Positions 56,109 through 64,000 of a stretch of DNA of 64,000 bases are shown here, in pieces. Position numbers and translations under genes: made by a program. This DNA comes from Zerene cesonia (Eukaryota > Arthropoda > Insecta > Lepidoptera > Pieridae), in NCBI RefSeq assembly GCF_012273895.1, contig NC_052112.1, forward strand, positions 1,798,001 to 1,862,000, in the 5' to 3' direction. Positions within the stretch are counted from its first letter, which is position 1. Each line of letters opens with the position of its first letter. A model generated the notes under the pieces. The model had not been told where the DNA came from. It saw nothing but the letters and a program-made list of their open reading frames with translations, and did no database searches.

Positions 56109-56143
56109 ATAACTATGGATATTCTACATACTATTCTTATATA

Positions 56144-57143
56144 NNNNNNNNNNNNNNNNNNNNNNNNNNNNNNNNNNNNNNNNNNNNNNNNNNNNNNNNN
56201 NNNNNNNNNNNNNNNNNNNNNNNNNNNNNNNNNNNNNNNNNNNNNNNNNNNNNNNNNNNNNNNNNNNNNNNNNNNNNNNNNNNNNNNNNNNNNNNNNNNN
56301 NNNNNNNNNNNNNNNNNNNNNNNNNNNNNNNNNNNNNNNNNNNNNNNNNNNNNNNNNNNNNNNNNNNNNNNNNNNNNNNNNNNNNNNNNNNNNNNNNNNN
56401 NNNNNNNNNNNNNNNNNNNNNNNNNNNNNNNNNNNNNNNNNNNNNNNNNNNNNNNNNNNNNNNNNNNNNNNNNNNNNNNNNNNNNNNNNNNNNNNNNNNN
56501 NNNNNNNNNNNNNNNNNNNNNNNNNNNNNNNNNNNNNNNNNNNNNNNNNNNNNNNNNNNNNNNNNNNNNNNNNNNNNNNNNNNNNNNNNNNNNNNNNNNN
56601 NNNNNNNNNNNNNNNNNNNNNNNNNNNNNNNNNNNNNNNNNNNNNNNNNNNNNNNNNNNNNNNNNNNNNNNNNNNNNNNNNNNNNNNNNNNNNNNNNNNN
56701 NNNNNNNNNNNNNNNNNNNNNNNNNNNNNNNNNNNNNNNNNNNNNNNNNNNNNNNNNNNNNNNNNNNNNNNNNNNNNNNNNNNNNNNNNNNNNNNNNNNN
56801 NNNNNNNNNNNNNNNNNNNNNNNNNNNNNNNNNNNNNNNNNNNNNNNNNNNNNNNNNNNNNNNNNNNNNNNNNNNNNNNNNNNNNNNNNNNNNNNNNNNN
56901 NNNNNNNNNNNNNNNNNNNNNNNNNNNNNNNNNNNNNNNNNNNNNNNNNNNNNNNNNNNNNNNNNNNNNNNNNNNNNNNNNNNNNNNNNNNNNNNNNNNN
57001 NNNNNNNNNNNNNNNNNNNNNNNNNNNNNNNNNNNNNNNNNNNNNNNNNNNNNNNNNNNNNNNNNNNNNNNNNNNNNNNNNNNNNNNNNNNNNNNNNNNN
57101 NNNNNNNNNNNNNNNNNNNNNNNNNNNNNNNNNNNNNNNNNNN
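56144..57143. other. Assembly gap, 1000 N
   Basis: The right side starts inside a mariner-like end, at the same base where the gap at 40718 breaks. Confidence 0.99.
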
Positions 57144-57213
57144 TGACAGATTCGAAATTCAAATGTAATATTTTTTTATAATTAAGTGTAACAGTATTTA
57201 TGGCCAGACTAAG
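57144..57213. mobile_element. Mariner-like transposon right end, rest in gap
   Basis: The 70 bases are the exact reverse complement of 40648-40717, ending GGCCAGACTAAG before TA at 57214-57215. The other end of this copy is not visible left of the gap. Confidence 0.7.
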
Positions 57214-57221
57214 TACTTATA

Positions 57222-57343
57222 GCTGTAGAGTTTTTGTTTATATGTTCATCTGAGGAATTGCTAGACCGATTTAAAATAATCATGGTTCAATATGTACTTG
57301 ATTCCGGCGTGTACCACGGGTGAAGGCGGAGTGAACCGGTAGT
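57222..57343 (+). mobile_element. Hel-C-like element, decayed
   Basis: GTAGAGTTTTTGTTTATATG, GCTAGACCGATTTAAAATAA, and ACCACGGGTGAAGGCGGAGT then GAACCGGTAG. Confidence 0.6.
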
Positions 57344-57690
57344 TGATAAACAAAATCACAATTGATATGTCCCCTTTCTCCAGCAATTAGCCTCTGGTGG
57401 GGATTACCACCAAATTATTGCTACAGCATACTTCATCATTTTTATTTGATTACATTTCTGATGTTTGTCAGAAGCCGCATATAATCCAAAGGGGATTCAC
57501 TCGTCAAAACGGCTGACACAGCAATTTTGATCACAGGTGACCCATGTCACTCGCGTCACTATAATGCTAATGGTGATAAATTATTGTCCAATGTGTTGAA
57601 TTATTGATCAGGATATTATTCTTTAGAAGATATATTTTTATCAGATATTTCAGTGGTCACAATTGGCCATAAACATTTGTAACACTATCA
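57344..57690. other. Unassigned spacer
   Basis: No frame or known repeat was seen. Confidence 0.45.
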
Positions 57691-57907
57691 TCCTACTTCC
57701 TACTTAATCCTACTAATATATAAATGCGAAAGTTTGTAAGGATGTGTGTGTTTTTGTTGCTCTTTCACGCAAAAACCACTGAACCGATTGCAATGAAATT
57801 TTGTACGTAGACAGCTGGACAACTGGAATAACATATAGGCAACTTTTTATCCCGATATTCCTACGGGGTACAGACTGTACGCGGGTGAAACCGCAGAGCG
57901 CAGCTTG
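57691..57907 (+). mobile_element. Hel-A element
   Basis: Repeated TCCTACTTCC units precede TCCTACTAATATATAAATGC; the end is CGCAGAGCGCAGCTTG with CTTG at 57904-57907. Confidence 0.86.
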
Positions 57908-58298
57908 TCGTCTATACAATGGTTTTCCTTCATCTCATAAACAACCTACCCGACCTAATTATCTTCAACACACCGTAGTTTTACCACGTGTACGTATTAA
58001 CAACGCTCATAGTAAATGCACTATCTACCTTACCGCGAATATTACGAAAGTTGGCGAAGCAAATTTTATTACCAGATGCAGCTTGACTTTCCAACTGAGT
58101 TAAAGCAGCGCCTTACTGACTTACGCCGTGCACACGCACACGGAACTGAGCTGTGTTAACGTAAACTTGTTGTGCCCGCCGCTTCGTTCGTGTGGTTAAT
58201 AAAAGGCTCTGACGATTTACAAGAGATAATAGAGTATGCTACTACATTGTGAAAATTTTGAATGTAGTCATTCGTTAATTGGATAAAAATGATGTGAT

Positions 58299-58447
58299 TT
58301 AGAAATTAAAGACTTTTCCGACCCGACGTTTCGACGACAGTCTCCCCGTCACAGTCAGATCAGGCTCGCTGTAAAGTGTTCGAAACGTCCGGTTAATAAT
58401 ATAAGGAATAAATCGCGTTTAAAATCCGTTTAAGTCTTTAATTTTTA
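58299..58447. mobile_element. MITE-I fold-back copy
   Basis: TAGAAATTAAAGACTT on the left is matched by AAGTCTTTAATTTTTA on the right, and an inner pair CCCGACGTTTCG / CGAAACGTCCGG also faces inwards. The centre has GACAGTCTCCCCGTCACAGT. This is the only copy here that shows both inverted arms. Confidence 0.75.
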
Positions 58448-58524
58448 AATGCTCGTGTTAAATTAAACACAAGATATTTATGTGATTACAAGTTTATTCA
58501 TTGTCATAAATGTCTTATAATTCT

Positions 58525-58690
58525 TTTCTATAAAAAGTCAATGATTTTCCTGGGGGAAGGTACCACTACAGTTTCTAAAATGGGACCAAAAAACAAAAAA
58601 TCCTATCAAACACAAAAATAATCACGCCTATTGAAAGAAGCAAGTTTCATTCAGTTTTAGAAATGAAAACCTCTTTCGCCACTTTGTCTG
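58525..58690 (-). repeat. REP-N copy, inverted
   Basis: AAACACAAAAATAATCACGC is the reverse of the REP-N motif; GGGGGAAGGTACCACTACAG matches the other end. Confidence 0.5.
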
Positions 58691-58714
58691 TCTGTTAAAA
58701 GTGTTTATAAAAAA

Positions 58715-58900
58715 CTAGCCTTCGCCCGCGGCTTCGCACGAGCTAAATTCGGAGTAGTTTAATTGATGTTATCATACATGTAAACCTTCCTCTGAAATCG
58801 CGGTATCTATTGAAAAAACCCATCAAAATCTATTGTGTAGTTTTAAATATTTAAGCATACGTAGGGACAGAGACAGCTACTTCGTTTTATACTATGCAGC
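58715..58900 (-). mobile_element. Hel-D element, inverted
   Basis: CTAGCCTTCGCCCGCGGCTT, CATGTAAACCTTCCTCTGAA, TTCGTTTTATACTATGCAG. Confidence 0.82.
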
Positions 58901-59083
58901 GATGGAACAATAAATTTTAATTTTTATCGACTTATTGATTTTACACGTTGATTTTTTTAATTGAGATTATCCTGTTCAACTTATAGAGAATCTTGTAAAA
59001 TATGCATTAAAAAACTAACATAGAGGGCGGTATTTTCACTTGAAAAGTAATCTGAATTAAGTGTACCATATGCGTTTGGTACT

Positions 59084-59220
59084 GCAGGGACACAGGCCTC
59101 CTATGAAGGTTCAAGCCATAATCCATCACGCTGGCCAAGTTTGGGTTGGCAGATGTCGTCGAACTTTTGATTCTTGGACATGCCGATTTCCTCACGATGT
59201 TTTCCTTCATCGTTTTCAGC
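59084..59220 (-). mobile_element. SINE-G 3' part, inverted
   Basis: GGGACACAGGCCTCCTATGA to TCACGATGTTTTCCTTCATC. The tRNA-like head is missing, as expected from 5' truncation. Confidence 0.78.
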
Positions 59221-59593
59221 TTATATAAATATCAAAAATAAATTGTAAGTGCCTGTTGATATTCCGATACTTATTTTAGGTTTTAAAGGAAATAAAAATT
59301 TAATAAAGGTGTAAGAAGTGAAGCGATTTATTAAATCAAATCCTTAACCTCATAAAATCTCGTTTATTTACACTTTAGCGCTATGTTAACACGTTCATAA
59401 TCTTGGAGTTATAAAGTGTTATAACAGAGTGCTGTCATACGATACCTTTTCACCCTGATACTTGACGAGGGTCCGTTAACCACAAGAATAAGATTTAGTT
59501 ACAATTTTGATACTTTACCTCCCAAGAATAATTATTTTCTTCGAGACTTCACCCACTACCTTTATAGGTTAAAACGAGTACCTTTATAGGTTA

Positions 59594-59765
59594 CTAGCTG
59601 CGCCCCGCGGTTTCACCCGCGTAAGTCAGTATCCCGTGGGAATATCGGGATAAAAAGTTGCCTATATGTTATTCCAGTTGTCCAGCTGTCTACGTACCAA
59701 ATTTCATTGCAATCGGTTTAGTAGTATTTGCGTGAAAAAGCAACATACACACACACATTAGTAGG
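59594..59765 (-). mobile_element. Hel-A element, inverted, 5' deletion
   Basis: CTAG at 59594-59597. The CCTTACAAACTTTCGCATTT block is deleted, so ACACACACA joins directly to TTAGTAGGA. Confidence 0.85.
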
Positions 59766-60355
59766 AATGTATAATAATAAAATAAATTTAGATTAACTAA
59801 ATACACATCTTCCATAAGTAAACACAACATACATAGATATTTTAAAACTATTTAATATCGCTTGTATAATTTATAATCTATATTTTTAATTAGTATCTAA
59901 TCACGCCAGAATTCTGGAATGTAGGATGCACAAAGTGCCTGAAAATACAAACATACCGTTCAGATTTACCAATATGAATAGTATAGAAGCAAAATTATCA
60001 TCTCGTTGAATATATAAGGGTTTGAATATCAAATCTATTTGTTTGGTTCGTTCCAATTATTTTTATGACTCGACCAAATCTCGTAACGGGTAATTGTTAG
60101 AATCTATAAAAGCCAGACCAAAGATTTCTCTAACGAGAATTCGCGGTTTCAATAGATGTTACCAACAGGATGATCCATCACCGCACCTCTAATCTTGAAG
60201 GATTTTGATAAATGAGACACCCTGTATCTCTCGGATACAGAGATTGCGTTGAAAATTATTTTGTAAAAAAATGTGTTTTGCACAGGCTTAAACGGTGATT
60301 GCGTCTGGTACTAATAAATACTTTATTATATCTAAAAGAAAAGTAAAAAGATGGT
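59766..60355. other. AT-rich spacer, nothing recognised
   Basis: No frame or known repeat was seen. Confidence 0.5.
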
Positions 60356-60485
60356 CAGTTTGTATGTTTGAACGCGCTTAACTCAGGAACGACTGGACCA
60401 ATAAAAATCCTTCACCGTTTGATACGTGTAATTGAGTGTTATAGGCCATCTATGAACCACGGGCGAAGCTGGGGCGGATCACTTG
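60356..60485 (+). mobile_element. Hel-C element, 5' truncated and diverged
   Basis: TTTGAACGCGCTTAACTCAG, GGAACGACTGGACCAATAAA, CCACGGGCGAAGCTGGGGCG then GATCACTTG. Confidence 0.72.
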
Positions 60486-60681
60486 TGTAATATATTATGT
60501 AAAGATGAAAAGATTCCTATGTGATAGTATATAAATAAATTTTTACCCCTAGCAACTCTATTTCTACCCTACTCGCCTATTAGAAGGTACAAGACGGATT
60601 TTATTAACGCCCCAGTTATCCCCACTGAATCTCGAAAACATTCAAACTTATTTAATTTGCTACTCGCGACTTTACATATTG

Positions 60682-60852
60682 CTAGCGGTCCGCCCCGGCT
60701 TCGCCCGTGGTACATTAATACCCTATAGCCTTCCTCAACAAATTGGCTATCTAACACCGAAAGAATTTTTCAAATCGGACCAGTAGTTTCTGAGATGAGT
60801 GCGTTCAAAAAAACTAACAAATAAACTCTTAAGCTTCATAATATTAGTATAG
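60682..60852 (-). mobile_element. Hel-C element, inverted, complete
   Basis: CTAGCGGTCCGCCCCGGCTT at 60682 to CATAATATTAGTATAGA. The core AACACCGAAAGAATTTTTCA is intact. Confidence 0.88.
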
Positions 60853-61279
60853 ATTACATAGAAATATAACTAATGTAAAACTTTCAACTACCCTTAGCCT
60901 CGTTAATCCGGCTGCCCCAGAAACCGATTTAAAGTGTCCTAAACTTACTCCCTGCCAAATAATGTTCATAGATCAAGTAGGTTTATTATCAGAATTTTAT
61001 CATTAGACTAGGGCAGAATGATGTGGGGTCACAGAGCAATTATAACCAGCTCCCGTGGCTCATAAAAGCGGCTCGACAGAACACAGTGTGGTTTTGGTCG
61101 GCAGAAATCCGACATATCCCACGGTTTTATGCCCAGAGGCCGTGAGTATCTATGTAAGATGTCCCGACTTAAAAATAAGGGCAGAATGATGCATGTATAG
61201 TTTTGTATTTTCATATGTATCAGGAAATGCGATATTTAATGTAATAGATCACTAAATTTTTCTTAAACCTAATCGAAGG

Positions 61280-61336
61280 TGGAACCCTCATTGGAGGCCT
61301 GTGTCCCAACAGTGGGAACATATATGGGCTGATGAT
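61280..61336 (+). repeat. SINE-G tail fragment
   Basis: GAACCCTCATTGGAGGCCTG, CAACAGTGGGAACATATATG, GGCTGATGATAGG. Confidence 0.75.
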
Positions 61337-61466
61337 AGGTGATATTGAATTAAGGACATAATTAACGAATGATAAAATAAAGCCTTAAGGACATAGAAAA
61401 CGTTTTAAAGCTCGGTTTTTCAATAGGTGTTTTATTATAAGCTTCTTATAAAATTATGTACATACA

Positions 61467-61664
61467 TCACTACATAATATAAACCAAAGTCGATTCCCGT
61501 GTCAGTCCCTATGTATGTATGCTTATATCTTTAAAACTACTAATTTTTATGGTTTTTTTTTTTTTAATAGATAAAGTGAATGGAGAGGAAGGTTTATATG
61601 TGTATAATAAAATCTATTAAACTACTCCGAATTTAACGCATGCGAAGCCGCAGGTTAAAGCTAG
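61467..61664 (+). mobile_element. Hel-D element, complete
   Basis: TCACTACATAATATAAACCA to GCGAAGCCGCAGGTTAAAGC then TAG; CTAG at 61661-61664. Confidence 0.86.
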
Positions 61665-61974
61665 TCATTATAATAAGAAATAAGACGATTAAGCTACAAC
61701 ACACATGTAACCATTCAACAGGATTGTTTGAACAAGCGATAAGACCGAGTTTCTGCTCGGAGCTTCACAAATCTGTTTGAGCTGGAGTAATGTTATACCT
61801 AGATTAGAATAGTCTAGAAATGTCTTATTTATTTAGTACATCAACGTGCTTATATGTGCAATGAAGACCCTTACTAATATTAATTCGAATGCCTCCGTAT
61901 GCTTTCTAAGCTTTTTGGAATTAATGTCTCACTGTTTAATGGACAGAAGTCATCTATAAACAAACTAGCTGCGC

Positions 61975-62164
61975 CCCGCGGTTTCATTCGCGCAAGACCG
62001 TATCCCTTAGGAATATCGAGATAAAAAGTTGCCTATATGTTATTCCAGTCGTCCAGCTGTCTACGTACCAAATTTCATTGCAATCGGTTCAGTAGTTCAT
62101 GCATGAAAGAGCAACAAACACACATACATCTTTACAAATTTTCGCATTTATAATATTAGTAGGA
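61975..62164 (-). mobile_element. Hel-A element, inverted
   Basis: CTAG at 61975-61978, GCGGTTTCATTCGCGCAAGA (hairpin altered), TTATAATATTAGTAGGA at the 5' side. Confidence 0.87.
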
Positions 62165-62416
62165 TTTAATAATGGCCTTTAACGCAAATTGTGATTTCTT
62201 GTAAACAACTCATGTATACAAGTGATTCTATTTAAAAGGTTCCGTTATATGAGAATTTAACGAGTAACTCGACACGAAAATTGGTTTAAAGATCGCGTAT
62301 TAGTTTCCTATTTCGCGACTAATATCGTTATAAATTTAAGTTATATTGAAGAATAAGTTTCAGTATGTCTTTCCAATGTGTCTCTTTAGGTGTCTTCTAA
62401 ACAAATCGATTAATTT

Positions 62417-62486
62417 GGATTATGGCCTGAACCCTCATAGGAGGCTAGTGTCCCAGCAGTGGGAACATATATGGGCTGATGATGAT
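62417..62486 (+). repeat. SINE-G tail fragment
   Basis: GGATTATGGCCTGAACCCTC, CCCAGCAGTGGGAACATATA, TGGGCTGATGATGAT. Confidence 0.78.
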
Positions 62487-62754
62487 TAAATAAATTCGAT
62501 TTTTACTCTTCCGGAACGGTTTTACCACTTTTATTTTTGGCGGTAAAATTTCCTTTTAATTTTTTTTTTAATGGCAACAAGTCAGAACTATTCGCCAGTG
62601 TCATCCTTTAGGTTTAAAACTCGACTATATTTGTAACGTGGTGGTTGTTAAAAGTTTTATTCGACAGTCAAAAAGGCGCAATGATACAAGTGTCAAAATA
62701 TCAAAGTGACGACGGATAATATGCGAAATTAAAACTATTTATTATTTAAAAAAA

Positions 62755-62880
62755 AAAGCTTTTTAACGGATTTTAAACGCGATCTATTCGTTATATTATT
62801 AACCCGACGTTTCGAAACTTTACAGCGAGCGTGGTTTTTAATTTCTAAATGTATAATACTCGCGTAAAATCAAACACAAG
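62755..62880 (+). mobile_element. MITE-I segment
   Basis: TTTTAAACGCGATCTATTCG, CCCGACGTTTCGAAACTTTA, CAGCGAGCGTGG, then TTTTTAATTTCTAAATG as the inverted outer arm; the GTCACGGGG centre is lost. Confidence 0.62.
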
Positions 62881-62944
62881 AAAATACTACCTATGTTTAT
62901 TATTTGTTTAGACTTCACAGTATTGTTTGTTTATTGGTTTTGTT

Positions 62945-63090
62945 ACTCAAGGGTACAAAGTTAGGTTACGTTACTGTTGAATGATCAACCGATTGCCGTG
63001 ATTCTTTTTGTGTTTGAAAGGGTGTTGTTGTCATTTAGTCCCAATTTAGAATGTGGACTGGTACCCTCCCCCCAGGTACGTCAGTTAAGT
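62945..63090 (+). repeat. REP-N copy
   Basis: GATTGCCGTGATTCTTTTTG and GGTACCCTCCCCCCAGGTAC; it follows MITE-I as at 15 kb and 58 kb, though order and strand differ. Confidence 0.5.
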
Positions 63091-63455
63091 TTTTTTTTTT
63101 GAGAAAAGAGCTAGTTAAAAAATCTGTCTTTGTATTTTTTATCTGAATTCGTTTTCAATAGATTTAATGGTTATATGTGCCTTTAAATTCCATTATTTTA
63201 CACTTCCACGCCTTCCATTACTTCATTCTTACCGTCTAATTTCAATAAAGCATAATTACTTTCTATGGAAAACTTCACCGACGTCCTACGGTGGAAGTTA
63301 TAATTCAAATACTAAAATAGGACTACATCAAACAATTTCCCATCAAAATACAAAGAAACACGACAATCAGATGAAAATTCACTGAATTATCGAGTCATAC
63401 AACCAAAACATACAGTCGAAAGAAACCCTGTGTTTTTCCAAACGTCGCTTGAAAA

Positions 63456-63614
63456 TCTACACTTATATTATAAACAGGAAGAATTTATTTTTTGTTAGTA
63501 TTTTTTGTAACGGATAAACTCAAACTACTGGACCGATTTTAAACGATGAGAAAGCTGCACCTTCACTGAGTGACATAGGCTATATGTACCACAAGCGAAG
63601 CCGGGGCGAACAGC
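63456..63614 (+). mobile_element. Hel-L element
   Basis: ACTTATATTATAAACAGGAA, ACTGGACCGATTTTAAACGA, ACTGAGTGACATAGGCTATA, and GCGAAGCCGGGGCGAACAGC then TATA in place of CTAG. Confidence 0.75.
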
Positions 63615-63861
63615 TATATTCTATATCCACATCATTTTATCGGAGAATATTTATAAATCCTCGCTTGCATAATCTCCATCTCACGTAATATTGTTGGAAA
63701 AGATCGAAACGAATGTGAAAAATCTTTTGTATTCCAGCGCTTTATGTCGGACCTTATATAATACCTATTGATGCTAGGTAGCTTAGACTTTAAGTTCAAA
63801 TTAAATATTGGGTGGTTTTATTACAAAAGTTGAAGAGCTTACGGAACGGTCAAGTCCTATT

Positions 63862-64000
63862 TAATAATAATAATAATAAAAATCCTTTATTGTACACATA
63901 GAAAGAACAATACAATAGACATAATATGAAAAGATAAGAACAGAAGGCGGTCTTATCGCTTGCAAGCGATCTCTTCCAGACAACCGCAAAGCAGAGGAAA
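63862..64000 (-). mobile_element. LINE-J 3' end with TAA tail, cut by window edge
   Basis: (TAA)n at 63864-63880, TCCTTTATTGTACACATAGA, GGCGGTCTTATCGCTTGCAA and GCGATCTCTTCCAGACAACC. The stem-loop TCGCTTGCAAGCGA is perfect. The body would continue beyond the right edge. Confidence 0.78.

Overview
The window looks like nuclear DNA of a butterfly or moth. It is AT-rich, has spliceosomal introns, and is crowded with short repeats of kinds known from Lepidoptera: many short non-autonomous Helitron-like elements ending in CTAG, tRNA-derived SINEs, poly(A)-tailed SINEs, and LINE 3' ends with simple-repeat tails. No operons, CRISPR arrays or other prokaryotic features are present. Four gaps of exactly 1000 N, plus the tail of another at position 1, mark a scaffolded draft assembly. 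Family names used here (Hel-A, SINE-G and so on) are working labels, defined where first used. No database was searched.

Genes. At the left edge lie the last four exons (687-864, 1203-1439, 2131-2268, 2801-3036, + strand) of a single-pass membrane protein: the end of a probable CUB domain, one LDL-receptor class A module, a transmembrane segment and a short proline-rich tail with two PPxY motifs. At 6868-8500 is a decayed ZAD-C2H2 zinc-finger gene, broken by frameshifts and stops and split by a SINE insertion with an 11-bp target duplication. Two weaker candidates are single exons on the minus strand: a possible first coding exon beside an E-box and a YY1/Pho-like site (12092-12151), and a possible terminal exon (19929-20135). 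No other convincing gene was found. Most long open frames are translations of SINEs or of runs of N.

Repeats. From 9 kb to the end the window is mainly repeats in intergenic or intronic DNA. About nineteen Hel-A copies or fragments of roughly 200 bp occur, with related families B, C, D, K, L, M and P. Several families share a 5' end of the type TC...ACTAATATTATAAA but have different 3' hairpins. Two copies (29333-29517 and 34267-34451) are chimeras, with a Hel-B 5' part joined to a Hel-A 3' end at the same point. One sits in direct head-to-tail tandem with a normal Hel-B. Other elements are a Harbinger-like MITE with a TAA target duplication, a nested SINE-in-SINE, a fold-back element, and three copies of a CpG-rich repeat that I could not assign (REP-E).

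Assembly. The sequence left of the gap at 22182 is repeated right of it with a 217-base identical run, so that gap is probably a false duplication of overlapping contigs. The gaps at 40718 and 56144 each abut the same transposon end, apparently mariner-like with TA target sites, and break at exactly the same base of it.
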